The notes: generated by a model not told the origin, from the sequence alone. DNA of 40,100 nt from Candidatus Dorea intestinavium (GCA_019113475.1 DXHJ01000146.1:1-40100), one strand, 5' to 3'; shown: positions 19,030-28,668, counted from the first letter of the stretch. A program made the numbers and translations.

Positions 19030-20583
19030 TTATTCAAAAGAAGCTAGTTTCCCAATTTCTTCCATTACATTTTGGTAATCCCCTTCGCCGCTCATAACCA
19101 CTAAGAAATCACCCACTAAAAGATGCAACTCCCCATTCGGAATAAGCTCACTGCTGCCCCTTTCAATCGAGACAATTAAAGAGCCCTTTGGCCAATTTAC
19201 TTCGCTAATACGTTTTCCTTCCAGCTTAGATCCTAGTTCGACCGTGTAATAAGATAAGACTTTTTCTTCTTGCGCATTTTTATGCAATGGATCAATTTCT
19301 TTCTTTTGCCTTTTTAATAGTCGCTCTAGTAGACTCTCATAAATTGGCTTACTTCTCATCATCGTTGCTACCACATAAGCCACAATCGATACTAGGGATA
19401 GGGACATCATTTGATTTAAGGAGCCGGTCATCTCAAAGATCAAAATAATTCCTGTTAACGGTGCTCTAACAATGGCGGCAAAATAACCAGCCATGGCTAG
19501 TATAACAAAGTTACTAATATAAGTTGGATTTACTAGTAGAGCAAAAGCACCACCAATATAGCCACCAATAACTAAAAGAGGAAAGAAAATTCCGCCTGGT
19601 ACACCACTACCAAAACTTACTGCCGAAAAAACAAACCGACCGACTAAAATCAAAAGAACCATTCCTAGGGCCATGGGTTTTGTTGTTAAATCTTCAATAA
19701 GATTGTGGCCGCTTCCTAAAATTTCTGGCATAACAAAGGCTAAAATTCCTGCTACCATAAAAGGAAATAACATTCTTAGTACTTCCGGTATAGCCTTAGC
19801 TTCTTGGTATAATCTTTGTACTCTTAAGGTAAACCAGTTATAAAAAACTCCTAAAAGGCCAAGAATAAGCCCTAATAAGATGAGTAGTAAATAATCGCTA
19901 CGAGGAATATTTTGTATGGTTCCAAAAGAAAAGACGGCATTTAAACCAAATACCTTTGAGGACACAAAGTCTGCCATTAAAGAAGAAGACATAACCCCAA
20001 TTAAAAGAGAAACGCTGAAATTTTTATGAACTTCTTCAAGGGAAAATAAAACTCCGGCTAAAGGAGCATGAAAGGCTGCTGATAAACCCGCACTAGCACC
20101 ACAAGTTAAAAGAAACTTTTCTCTAGTTTTATCTTTTTTTAAGCCTCTTCCTGTTAATTTTCCAACCATCGCCCCAAGCTGTATGGAGGGACCTTCTCGG
20201 CCTAGTGCTAAACCGGAGAATACGCCTAGTAAACCACCAATAAATTTAGCCGGTAAAACTTTCTTCCAATTTTCTTCTAAGGCTCCTTGAATTTCTCCTT
20301 CTAGTTGCGGAATACCACTTCCTGATATCATAGGTTCAAATTTTACCAAACGATAAACTAAGTAACCACAAACTATAACCAGCAAAAACCAAATACCTAT
20401 CTTAAGGAAATCGCCTTTTGCCCAAGTGATAATCCTATTTCTTAAAACACTACTCTTATCCAATAAAAGACGATAAAGGAGGGCCACAAAACCAGCTCCT
20501 GCTCCCACTATAAGACCTTCTAAAATAAGCACAATCTGATTTGTTGACGTAAAGCTTGCTTTTTTTCTTTCTTTAATCTTCAT
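19030..20583 (-). CDS. ClC-family chloride channel/transporter with C-terminal TrkA-C-like domain
   Basis: GSGIPQLEGEIQG, GREGPSIQLGAMVGKL, GVPGGIFFPLLVIGGYIGG; C-terminal LEGKRISEVNWPKGSLIVSIERGSSELIPNGELHLLVGDFLVVM. Confidence 0.93.
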   Translation of the reverse strand: MKIKERKKASFTSTNQIVLILEGLIVGAGAGFVALLYRLLLDKSSVLRNRIITWAKGDFLKIGIWFLLVIVCGYLVYRLVKFEPMISGSGIPQLEGEIQGALEENWKKVLPAKFIGGLLGVFSGLALGREGPSIQLGAMVGKLTGRGLKKDKTREKFLLTCGASAGLSAAFHAPLAGVLFSLEEVHKNFSVSLLIGVMSSSLMADFVSSKVFGLNAVFSFGTIQNIPRSDYLLLILLGLILGLLGVFYNWFTLRVQRLYQEAKAIPEVLRMLFPFMVAGILAFVMPEILGSGHNLIEDLTTKPMALGMVLLILVGRFVFSAVSFGSGVPGGIFFPLLVIGGYIGGAFALLVNPTYISNFVILAMAGYFAAIVRAPLTGIILIFEMTGSLNQMMSLSLVSIVAYVVATMMRSKPIYESLLERLLKRQKKEIDPLHKNAQEEKVLSYYTVELGSKLEGKRISEVNWPKGSLIVSIERGSSELIPNGELHLLVGDFLVVMSGEGDYQNVMEEIGKLASFE

Positions 20584-21250
20584 TTTTATTTGTTTCCTTA
20601 TCTGTTTCTGCCATCTTGCAAATATCTAAATAACTATAAAGGGTGAATTTAGAAATACCTAAAAATTTTGCTACCTTATCGCTTGATTTTGTAATTAAGA
20701 AAGCTCCTGCATCATTTAGATAGCGAACAAATTCCACCTTATCACTTTTATTCATTAACCCCACCGGTTTATGAACAAGTTCTAGCGCGCTTTCAATGAG
20801 TTCCTCTAAAAGATCATTCACATTATTCGTAATTTTCCTTGGTTTTTTCTCACTACTTTGGGTCGCAATTAAATCTTTAATTCCAAGTTCAAAATCAACA
20901 AACCTAGTAATATCAAAATTGATTCCTAAGATATATTGCACCTGATCTCCTTCACCTCTAACATAAATGGTGCTGGATTTTAGAATACGTCCATCTTTTG
21001 TCGTTGTCAGATAAGATAACTTATCTTCTAACTGATGAGACTCTTTGCTAAGAGCTTCCACCACAACAGCAGAAGGACCATCACCTTGATTTCTCTTGGT
21101 AATATGACCATTGACAATGTAGGCAAGTGAATTATCCAAATCTTGCTTCGTCAAATCATGAATGGTTACCTCACAATTAGAGCCAAACTCGGCTGCTAAT
21201 GCATCTGCTAACTGAATCAAAAATTTTAACGTGTTCTTTGTTGTAATCAT
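20573..21250 (-). CDS. YheO-like PAS/HTH transcriptional regulator
   Basis: N-terminal YheO/PAS-like domain (ALAAEFGSNCEVTIHDL...SLAYIVNGHITKRNQGD) and C-terminal DNA-binding domain (KFLGISKFTLYSYL). Confidence 0.85.
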   Translation of the reverse strand: MITTKNTLKFLIQLADALAAEFGSNCEVTIHDLTKQDLDNSLAYIVNGHITKRNQGDGPSAVVVEALSKESHQLEDKLSYLTTTKDGRILKSSTIYVRGEGDQVQYILGINFDITRFVDFELGIKDLIATQSSEKKPRKITNNVNDLLEELIESALELVHKPVGLMNKSDKVEFVRYLNDAGAFLITKSSDKVAKFLGISKFTLYSYLDICKMAETDKETNKNED

Positions 21251-21524
21251 TTTCTAGCATCCCTTTCTCCGTCACTTTTACCTCTCTATCATACCACAAA
21301 CGTTACTTTTAACACTGAATATTTTTTGCCTTATCTAACTTTTTATAATATCTGTCTTAAAAGTGCTATAATCTTGCCTAAATCAGTAAAAAAGTGTCAG
21401 AAATACGATTTCTCATATTTCGATTTACGAAGGTTTCTTCTTTTGCTATACTTTTTATAACATATAACTATGTCTCCCCATAATTAACCGACATAGTGAG
21501 AAAATATTAAACGGAGAAAAAGAT

Positions 21525-22088
21525 ATGTTAAGAAGGAAAATTGGGGTTTTTGCTCTAGTCGGCATTAGCATCTTGCTTTTTGCTTGTGGCAGTAAAGCCG
21601 TAGAAAAAAAAGGAAATAAAAATGATGAAGAGATGGAAGTCATGGAAGAAAGTTCCCGGGAATTCTCCCTAGGAGAACTGACTTTTATTGCCCCCGATAA
21701 TTGGGAGAATGAAAGTAGTGATACTTTAATTACACTTCATCCTTTCGAAGATGAATCTTGTAGTATTGTGATTTATAAAGGACCAGGAAACTTAAGTGAA
21801 TCTCTCGATCACAACCTGCAAGAAGCTTATGCTGGGCTTAGCAGTGAAAGCTGGGTAACGGACTTTTACTTTGAAGATTTACAAATGGATGGACAACCTG
21901 CTAAGTCTGTTACTTGTCGCATGGCCGCAGAAGGGGAAGATGAATTATCAAAAGGCTATTATTTCCCGGCTGGAGATACCATTGATTATGCCCTCTTTGT
22001 GGCTAAAGATCATGCTTATGAACAATACTTAGATGATTTTGAAACCATGGTCAAAACCTTCCATGTGCCCGAGCATGAATTCAAATAA
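21525..22088 (+). CDS. Putative lipoprotein of unknown function
   Basis: Signal and lipobox MLRRKIGVFALVGISILLFACGSK; no family recognised. SD ACGGAG upstream. Confidence 0.7.
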   Translation: MLRRKIGVFALVGISILLFACGSKAVEKKGNKNDEEMEVMEESSREFSLGELTFIAPDNWENESSDTLITLHPFEDESCSIVIYKGPGNLSESLDHNLQEAYAGLSSESWVTDFYFEDLQMDGQPAKSVTCRMAAEGEDELSKGYYFPAGDTIDYALFVAKDHAYEQYLDDFETMVKTFHVPEHEFK

Positions 22089-22114
22089 AATCTGCTAGAA
22101 AAGAAAGGGCCTTT

Positions 22115-22723
22115 ATGTCTTTACAAATTTTACCTTTAAGGAAAAAAGATTATCCTAAATTAATCGACTTTGCCATTACTGGCATGAATTTCTCCAAATA
22201 TACCGATAGCAAATTGGCCCTGCGCCTTTATGGTCGTTATTTTCTCTACCTGGAGCTAGAACGTTCCACCCATATTTTAGCTACTTATGAAGGGGACCAG
22301 TTAGCCGGTGTTTTAATGGCTAAAATGGCTAGTAGTCCTCATCTTTACTCTTCTTTCTTTCATAAAATCTATGTTAAGTTTTTTGATTGGCTAATGAAGC
22401 GCTTCGCCTCTGGCGGAGATTCTTATGATGCCATTAATAAATCCATGCTTTCTTCCTTTCTAAAAAAGCATTTTCCTGATGGAGAAATCTGTTTTCTTGC
22501 TGTAAATCCAGCCTTAAAAGGCCAAGGTATCGGCTCTTTTCTCTTAGACGAATTTTCTAAAATCCAAAAAGGTAAACTTATTTATCTCTATACTAATAGC
22601 TACTGTACCTATAAATTCTATGATAAAAAAGGCTTTACGCAGTCACAAAAACGTGACATAAAAATGGATCTATCAGGCAAAAAAGTTCCCTTAACCTGTT
22701 TTTTATATAGCAAGCAGTTATAG
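22115..22723 (+). CDS. GNAT-family N-acetyltransferase
   Basis: ICFLAVNPALKGQGIGSFLLDEFSK, YLYTNSYCTYKFYDKKGF. Confidence 0.85.
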   Translation: MSLQILPLRKKDYPKLIDFAITGMNFSKYTDSKLALRLYGRYFLYLELERSTHILATYEGDQLAGVLMAKMASSPHLYSSFFHKIYVKFFDWLMKRFASGGDSYDAINKSMLSSFLKKHFPDGEICFLAVNPALKGQGIGSFLLDEFSKIQKGKLIYLYTNSYCTYKFYDKKGFTQSQKRDIKMDLSGKKVPLTCFLYSKQL

Positions 22724-22779
22724 TTTATTTTTATTGTATTGCTTTTTTAAGGGAAAAGTGGTTTCATATATATGCATAT

Positions 22780-22801
22780 GCACATTAATTCTTTAATGTG
22801 C
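22780..22801. repeat. Perfect inverted repeat/hairpin in the APC permease leader
   Basis: GCACATTAA TTCT TTAATGTGC: 9-bp perfect stem, 4-nt loop, just upstream of the 22827 ATG. Confidence 0.7.
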
Positions 22802-22826
22802 TAAATTAATAAATAGGAGATATATA

Positions 22827-24221
22827 ATGAAAACAGAAGAACAACTTCAAGAACTAACCACGGAAAAAACCAACTTCAAACGAGAAATTGGCGTCTTTGG
22901 TGGCGTCAGCATTATCGGCGGAATCATGATTGGTTCCGGTATTTTTTACCTTGGCTCTTATGTCCTCGAACGAACCGGTATGAATAGTGGACTTGCCCTT
23001 ATCTGCTGGATTGTAGCTGGACTCATTTCCCTTTTTGGTGGACTTTGTTACGCAGAACTTGGCACAGCCATGCCAAAAGCTGGCGGACGTGTCGTTTACC
23101 TCAATGAAGCTTACCACCCAGTAGTTGGCTTTATGGCCGGTTTTACCGATTGGCTCATTGGCGGTCCTGGTTCAATTGCTGCCGTAGCAATTGCTATGAT
23201 GACTGTTTTAAAACCTTATTTTCACTTGGGTGATTTTGGCGTAAAAGCTGCAGCTATCGTTTTAATTATCGCCATTACCGTCTATAACCTCATTGGAGTA
23301 AAGGTTGCTTCCTTTGTCCAAAACATTTCCATGGTAGCCAAATTAATTCCTGTTGCAATTATCATGATTGCTGCCATCTTTGTCGGAAAAATTAGCCCGG
23401 ATTTATCTTTTGCTTCTGCTAGCGCTTTTGCTAAAGAAACCAATACCAACCTCTTAAGTATGGTTGCTATTGCCATTGTTGCCGCACTTTGGGCTTATGA
23501 AGGTTGGAGTAACTTAAATACGGTTGCCGAAGAAATCAAAAACCCTAAACGTAACCTACCTCTTGCTCTTATTATCGGTATTGGTGGGGTAACTATTATT
23601 TATACTTTATTTAACTTCTGTATTATGAAAGTTTTACCTCATGATGAAATCGTTGCTATGATTAATAGTGGTGATCTTTACCTTGGTACAGCAGTTGCCA
23701 GAAAAGTACTAGGCGGCGCCGGCGTCTTTGTGGTTTCTGCCGGGATGGTTCTTGCTATGTTTGGTACCGCTAATGGTATGGTTTTAGCACAACCTAGAAT
23801 GTATTATGCCATGGCTGAAGAAGGACACTTCTTTAAAAGTTTTGCCAAACTTCATCCGAAATACAAAGTTCCTCATGTACCAATCATTGTTCAAGGCGTT
23901 TTATCCATTATTTTAGTCTTGGTTCGAAACTTAAACCAGTTAACGGACATGGTGGTGTTATCAGCTATGGTCTTTAACGCTTTAGTTATCCTCGCTGTGC
24001 CAATTTTGCGCCATAAATATCCACAAATCGAACGTCCTTATAAAGTTTGGTTTTACCCCGTTTCTATTATTGTTACAGCCCTTATTTTTATAGCACTTAT
24101 TGTTAACTCCGCAATTGAAGATCCTTTCCTTGGTTTTATCGGTCTTGGCGTTCCTGCTATTGGAGCTGTTGTTTATTTCTTATTTGATTTAAAACTTAAA
24201 CGCGAGAAAGAAGGAAAGTAA
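22827..24221 (+). CDS. APC-superfamily amino acid permease
   Basis: IGVFGGVSIIGGIMIGSGIFYL, AELGTAMPKAGGRVVYLNEAYHPVVGFM, LWAYEGWSNLNTVAEEIKNPKRNLPLALIIG. Confidence 0.93.
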   Translation: MKTEEQLQELTTEKTNFKREIGVFGGVSIIGGIMIGSGIFYLGSYVLERTGMNSGLALICWIVAGLISLFGGLCYAELGTAMPKAGGRVVYLNEAYHPVVGFMAGFTDWLIGGPGSIAAVAIAMMTVLKPYFHLGDFGVKAAAIVLIIAITVYNLIGVKVASFVQNISMVAKLIPVAIIMIAAIFVGKISPDLSFASASAFAKETNTNLLSMVAIAIVAALWAYEGWSNLNTVAEEIKNPKRNLPLALIIGIGGVTIIYTLFNFCIMKVLPHDEIVAMINSGDLYLGTAVARKVLGGAGVFVVSAGMVLAMFGTANGMVLAQPRMYYAMAEEGHFFKSFAKLHPKYKVPHVPIIVQGVLSIILVLVRNLNQLTDMVVLSAMVFNALVILAVPILRHKYPQIERPYKVWFYPVSIIVTALIFIALIVNSAIEDPFLGFIGLGVPAIGAVVYFLFDLKLKREKEGK

Positions 24222-24222
24222 T

Positions 24223-25845
24223 ATGAAAACATTGTTATATAACGCCAAGGTCTATGTGGAAAGAGACCATTTTGAAGAAGCTGTTCTAATTGAAGATGGC
24301 CTCATCAAAAAAGTCGGAAGTGATCGCAAACTTCTTCCTTTAGCTGATGCAACAACACAAAAAATAGATTGTGAGAAAAAGACGCTTTTACCAGGAATGA
24401 ATGATTCCCACCTCCACTTTATGCAGTTTGGTGAAACCCTTAATCAAGTCGATATTGATGGTGTTCCTTCCATTACCGAGATGATTAAAAGAGGTCAAGA
24501 CTTTATGAAAGCCTATCCTAAGAGAGTGGCTAAAGGCATGCATGCCATTGGTTGGAATCAAGACCTTTTTGTTGATAATAAACGCTTACCAAATCGTTAT
24601 GACTTAGACCAAATTAGTACCGAAATCCCCATTGTCTTAGAACGTGTTTGTGGCCACATTGTAACTTCCAATTCAAAAGCTATTGAAATCCTTGGCCTAA
24701 CCAAAGATTCCAAACCCTATCAAGACGGTGAATTTCTAACCGACGAAAATGGCGAGCCAAATGGTATTTTTACTGGAAATGCTTGCAATATTGTCAAATC
24801 TATCATTCCCGACTTTACCATGGAAGAACGAAAAGAAATTCTTGTTGAAACCATGCAATACGGTGTTTCTCACGGACTAACTAGTGTACAAAGTAATGAT
24901 GTTGGTACCACCTTTATGGATCAAGAAGCTGCTTTTAAAATGTTTTGTGATGTTTATGATAAAGGCGAAGGCCTGCTTCGTTATCGTCATCAAGTTTGCT
25001 TTAATGATCTGGACGGTTTTCGTGATTGTATGGCCAAAGGCAATTACAAGATTCCTGGTCAAGATAAAGATTCTTGGTTACAAATAGGTGCTCTTAAACT
25101 CTTTAAAGACGGAAGCCTTGGTGCTAGAACGGCACTTATGACTAATGGCTATGTGGGCGAACCTGACAACCACGGCCTTGAGTGGATTAAACAAGATGAA
25201 ATGGAAGAATATTGTAAGATTGCTAGAGATTACGGTTTATCCGTTATTACTCATGCGATTGGTGATGAAGCCATTCGTCGTACCATCGACTGTTATGAAA
25301 AAGCTTTTATTGATGGTAAAAACAAACTTCGCCTTGGCGTTAACCACTGCCAAATAACCGATCAAGAACTGATTGAGCGCATGGCTAAAGAAGACATCTT
25401 TGTTTATGCTCAACCAATCTTCCTCGATTATGACATGACTATTGTCGAAGACTTATGTGGAAAAGAACTAGCCTCTACTTCTTATGCTTGGCATTCTCTT
25501 AAAGAAAAAGGCGTTCACGTAGCTTATGGTACCGATTGCCCTGTTGAGGACTGTAATCCGTTCCCTAATATCTATATGGCGGTTACTAGAAAGAACCGCA
25601 AAGGTGAGCCAGCTGGCGGCTTTTATCCAGCAGAGTGCGTGGATGTAGAAACTGCTATTGATGCTTATACCTATGAAAGTGCTTATGCTGAATTTATGGA
25701 AGATAAAAAAGGTCGTATTAAAGAAGGCTTTTATGCAGATATGATTTTACTTGACCAAGATATCTTTACCATAAACCCTGATGATATTAAAGATATTCTT
25801 CCCGTTATGACTATGGTTGGCGGCAAGATTGTTTTTGAGAAATAA
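24223..25845 (+). CDS. Amidohydrolase family protein (YtcJ-like)
   Basis: LLPGMNDSHLHFMQFG, HAIGDEAIRRTIDCYE, VAYGTDCPVEDCNPFPNIYMAVTRKNRKGEP, KGRIKEGFYADMILLD. Confidence 0.92.
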   Translation: MKTLLYNAKVYVERDHFEEAVLIEDGLIKKVGSDRKLLPLADATTQKIDCEKKTLLPGMNDSHLHFMQFGETLNQVDIDGVPSITEMIKRGQDFMKAYPKRVAKGMHAIGWNQDLFVDNKRLPNRYDLDQISTEIPIVLERVCGHIVTSNSKAIEILGLTKDSKPYQDGEFLTDENGEPNGIFTGNACNIVKSIIPDFTMEERKEILVETMQYGVSHGLTSVQSNDVGTTFMDQEAAFKMFCDVYDKGEGLLRYRHQVCFNDLDGFRDCMAKGNYKIPGQDKDSWLQIGALKLFKDGSLGARTALMTNGYVGEPDNHGLEWIKQDEMEEYCKIARDYGLSVITHAIGDEAIRRTIDCYEKAFIDGKNKLRLGVNHCQITDQELIERMAKEDIFVYAQPIFLDYDMTIVEDLCGKELASTSYAWHSLKEKGVHVAYGTDCPVEDCNPFPNIYMAVTRKNRKGEPAGGFYPAECVDVETAIDAYTYESAYAEFMEDKKGRIKEGFYADMILLDQDIFTINPDDIKDILPVMTMVGGKIVFEK

Positions 25846-25850
25846 AAAGC

Positions 25851-25895
25851 AAAAAATTATCCTCTTGGTTTTTTTAACCAAGAGGATAGTTTTTT
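25851..25895. terminator. Bidirectional terminator
   Basis: TATCCTCTTGGTT (25858-25870) pairs with AACCAAGAGGATA (25876-25888), flanked by A-run and T-run. Confidence 0.85.
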
Positions 25896-27000
25896 ACATA
25901 TAATTGATTCTATAGCATGCTTCCTTTAAAGCTTCTTTAGCCTTCTTTTCTCCAATAAATGCTTCATAAATTGCTTCATATAAAATAGCATTTTTCTCTC
26001 CCATATCAGATACCATAGGCAAAGTATTTGAAATATTTAGCATTTCTAACTCAGTTTTATACCAAGAATGTGACCCTTTATCATTTTCATAACTATCTTT
26101 TCTAATAGGAACCCCACTATACTCACTAATGATTTTATCAACAGAGGGATTTTTTAAATATTGCAGTATTTTCATAACTAATTCCTTTTTTTCACTTCTC
26201 TTATTTACTGCAAAGGACCATGTAGTATTCCAAGAAGTAGTAAATGTGGAAAATCCCAATTTTTCCGGATTTTTACAGCCCTCTTTCATCACTTCAGCCA
26301 TCTGCCCCGACCAGGTAACTCCCATTGCAGCTTTTCCACTTCTTATGGCTTCGCACACTTCTTTATTTCCACATCTTTCAGTATCTTTGATTGCATATCT
26401 TTTTAGAGTACAATATTCTTCTAAGCCTTTTATAATTTCCTCATTATCACACTGACAATGCCCTTCTTTGTTATAAACGTCCTTTTTATGCATTCTTAAA
26501 AATGGTAGCGCATCTGTAAAAATCTCGCTTTTATCAGCTTTCATTACTATGCTTTCGTTTTTCTCATGTAATAATTTAGAGAGCTCTAAATATTCAAAAG
26601 GGGTAATAACATTATTTAATTTTTTTCCTATTACACTCTCAATAATATCCGATCTATAAACAATAATATGACCGTCACAAAAAGACGGGAATAAATAGAG
26701 TTCATCTTTTATTTTCAATTCTTTAACTATTTTAGGCACCACATCAGATAAATCAATTCTCATTGTATCTATAACGTCTTTTTCTACCAGTTCACGTAGC
26801 CATAAATGTCCGGCAGCCATAATTAAGTCACATTTACTATTACTTAAAGCTTGATACATTTTTTCATAGTATTTATCCCATTCCACTATATCAAAAATAA
26901 TATCTGTATTTAATTCTTTATCTATCTGCTCTTTAAGGCTCAAATATCCTTTAACAGCAGGATCATCTACTAAAAGAACTTTGACTTTTTCTCTAATCAT
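25894..27000 (-). CDS. Family 1 solute-binding-protein-like protein lacking a signal peptide
   Basis: SBP fold-like sequence (CDLIMAAGHLWLRELVEK, LYLFPSFCDGHIIVYRSDI, AIRSGKAAMGVTWSGQMAEV, WSFAVNKRSEKKELVMKILQYLKNPS). Best start is ATG 27000 behind GAGGAG; N-terminus MIREKVKVLLVDDP is hydrophilic. Confidence 0.75.
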   Translation of the reverse strand: MIREKVKVLLVDDPAVKGYLSLKEQIDKELNTDIIFDIVEWDKYYEKMYQALSNSKCDLIMAAGHLWLRELVEKDVIDTMRIDLSDVVPKIVKELKIKDELYLFPSFCDGHIIVYRSDIIESVIGKKLNNVITPFEYLELSKLLHEKNESIVMKADKSEIFTDALPFLRMHKKDVYNKEGHCQCDNEEIIKGLEEYCTLKRYAIKDTERCGNKEVCEAIRSGKAAMGVTWSGQMAEVMKEGCKNPEKLGFSTFTTSWNTTWSFAVNKRSEKKELVMKILQYLKNPSVDKIISEYSGVPIRKDSYENDKGSHSWYKTELEMLNISNTLPMVSDMGEKNAILYEAIYEAFIGEKKAKEALKEACYRINYM

Positions 27001-27015
27001 TTCTCTCCTCACATA

Positions 27016-27738
27016 TTAATATACATTTTGCATATTTACTGCACTTGAAATTCCTTTCGGCAATATATTACTGCTCATCCCCATACTTTCTCTTATTTTT
27101 GCTAATTCTCGTATTTGTTCTCCTGATAATTCATTTTGTTTATTTAGTATTTTTTCGGTAATCAAAGTTACTAATGCATAATACTCTACTGACTCCATGT
27201 GATAGAAAGCTTCCGTTACATTCTTTCCCCATGTAAGTGCACCATGATTAGCCAATAATACACTAGTATAATCTTTACAAAAAGGAGCAATTGAATCAGG
27301 TATTCCTTCTGTTCCTGGTGTAGCGTACTTAGCAACAGGAACTGTTCCTAATTGTACTATTGCCTCTGGTAATATCGCCTTGTTTAGACCAATTCCTGCT
27401 ATTGCGAAGGAAGTAGCTAATGGTGGATGTGCATGGGTCACAGCCAATACATTGGAATTTTCCTTGTAGACACGAATATGCATCTTAACCTCCGAAGAAG
27501 GCACTGAATTTCCTTTTATTATTGTGCCATCTAAATTCATTTTCACCAACATATCCTCTGTTAAAAATCCTTTAGAAACACCGGTACATGTAGTCCAAAT
27601 AGAATTATCGCTAACCTTACAACTTATGTTTCCATCATTAGCTGCAACAAATCCCTTAGCATACATTCTTCTTCCTACTTCTATAATTTCTGCAATTGCT
27701 TCTTTGTCTGATTTGTATATTCTTTTATTATTATCCAT
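27016..27738 (-). CDS. Class II aldolase/adducin family protein (fuculose/ribulose-1-phosphate aldolase-like)
   Basis: GFVAANDGNISCKV, VPSSEVKMHIRVYKE, VTHAHPPLATSFA, LLANHGALTWG. Confidence 0.9.
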   Translation of the reverse strand: MDNNKRIYKSDKEAIAEIIEVGRRMYAKGFVAANDGNISCKVSDNSIWTTCTGVSKGFLTEDMLVKMNLDGTIIKGNSVPSSEVKMHIRVYKENSNVLAVTHAHPPLATSFAIAGIGLNKAILPEAIVQLGTVPVAKYATPGTEGIPDSIAPFCKDYTSVLLANHGALTWGKNVTEAFYHMESVEYYALVTLITEKILNKQNELSGEQIRELAKIRESMGMSSNILPKGISSAVNMQNVY

Positions 27739-27763
27739 ACCAATTCTCCTTGCTTTTTATTGT

Positions 27764-27814
27764 TTTATTTGTTTTTGAACTTTATTTTATTTTGATTCAA
27801 CACAAACCAATAAA
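27764..27814. promoter_or_regulatory. Imperfect inverted repeat, candidate DeoR operator
   Basis: TTTATTTGTTTTTG (27764-27777) versus the reverse complement of CACAAACCAATAAA (27801-27814): 12 of 14 positions match. Located in the divergent aldolase/deoR intergenic region. Confidence 0.45.
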
Positions 27815-27877
27815 ATTATGTTATAATTCGCTATATATTATTTATTTAATAAGTAAATATAATTTAGGAGGGCAATT

Positions 27878-28648
27878 ATGTTAGCTGTTACAAGAAAATC
27901 AAAAATACGTGATTTATTGACTGAGCGTAAAAGTGTGACCGTCTCTGAACTTTCAGATTACTTCAAAGTAACTGAAGAAACTATCCGAAGAGATTTAAAA
28001 TCCTTAGAGGATTTAGGATTCTTAACTCGTACATATGGCGGTGCTTTTATACAAGATGGTGTAGAAAATAATGTCAATGTTGCCATAAGAGAAGTTGCTT
28101 TCACAGACAGTAAAACTGTGATTGCAAAGGCTAGTCGACACTTGATTAATAATGGAGATTCTATATTTTTGGATTCATCCACAACTGCATTATTTATTGC
28201 AAGGTCGATTAAAGAGATGAGGCTAACTGTTGTAACCAACTCTTTATTAATAGTAGATGAACTCGCTCCATATGATAATATCCATCTTATTTGTATTGGT
28301 GGGTCCTTACAAAGAGATGATAAAGCCTTTCATGGTAGTAGTGTTTTTGATCTCATAGACAAACTTTACCTTGATAAAACCTTCATGTCATGTCGTTCAT
28401 TATCTATTGAAAATGGAATAACTGACTCTTCCGAAAGCATAGGTGCTATCAGGAGAAAATTATTATCTCGTAGTAATAAAGTCTATGTTGTTGCCGATTA
28501 TTCAAAATTCAATAAAACTTCTTTTTTGCACATTTGTCATTTTAATGATATTGATGGCATAATAAGCGATTTTGAATACACTCAAGAATGGCGCGATTTC
28601 CTTAATAGGTCTAACGTCGAAATTATCAATTGCCCCTCAAAACAATAG
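27878..28648 (+). CDS. DeoR-family transcriptional regulator
   Basis: DeoR HTH (VTVSELSDYFKVTEETIRRDLKSLEDLGFLTRTYGGA) and sensor domain (GDSIFLDSSTTALFIARSI...VVTNSLLIVDELAPYDNIHLICIGG). SD TTAGGAGGG. Confidence 0.93.
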   Translation: MLAVTRKSKIRDLLTERKSVTVSELSDYFKVTEETIRRDLKSLEDLGFLTRTYGGAFIQDGVENNVNVAIREVAFTDSKTVIAKASRHLINNGDSIFLDSSTTALFIARSIKEMRLTVVTNSLLIVDELAPYDNIHLICIGGSLQRDDKAFHGSSVFDLIDKLYLDKTFMSCRSLSIENGITDSSESIGAIRRKLLSRSNKVYVVADYSKFNKTSFLHICHFNDIDGIISDFEYTQEWRDFLNRSNVEIINCPSKQ

Positions 28649-28668
28649 GGCGGTTTTACCGCCCTATT
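28644..28668. terminator. Terminator hairpin between convergent deoR and mtnA
   Basis: AATAGGGCGGT (28644-28654) TTT ACCGCCCTATT (28658-28668); on the minus strand followed by GTTTTG. Confidence 0.7.

Noticed and set aside
20584-21524. Possible fluoride riboswitch associated with the ClC gene
   Set aside because: The ClC gene directly overlaps the upstream regulator gene and no crcB-motif landmarks are visible.
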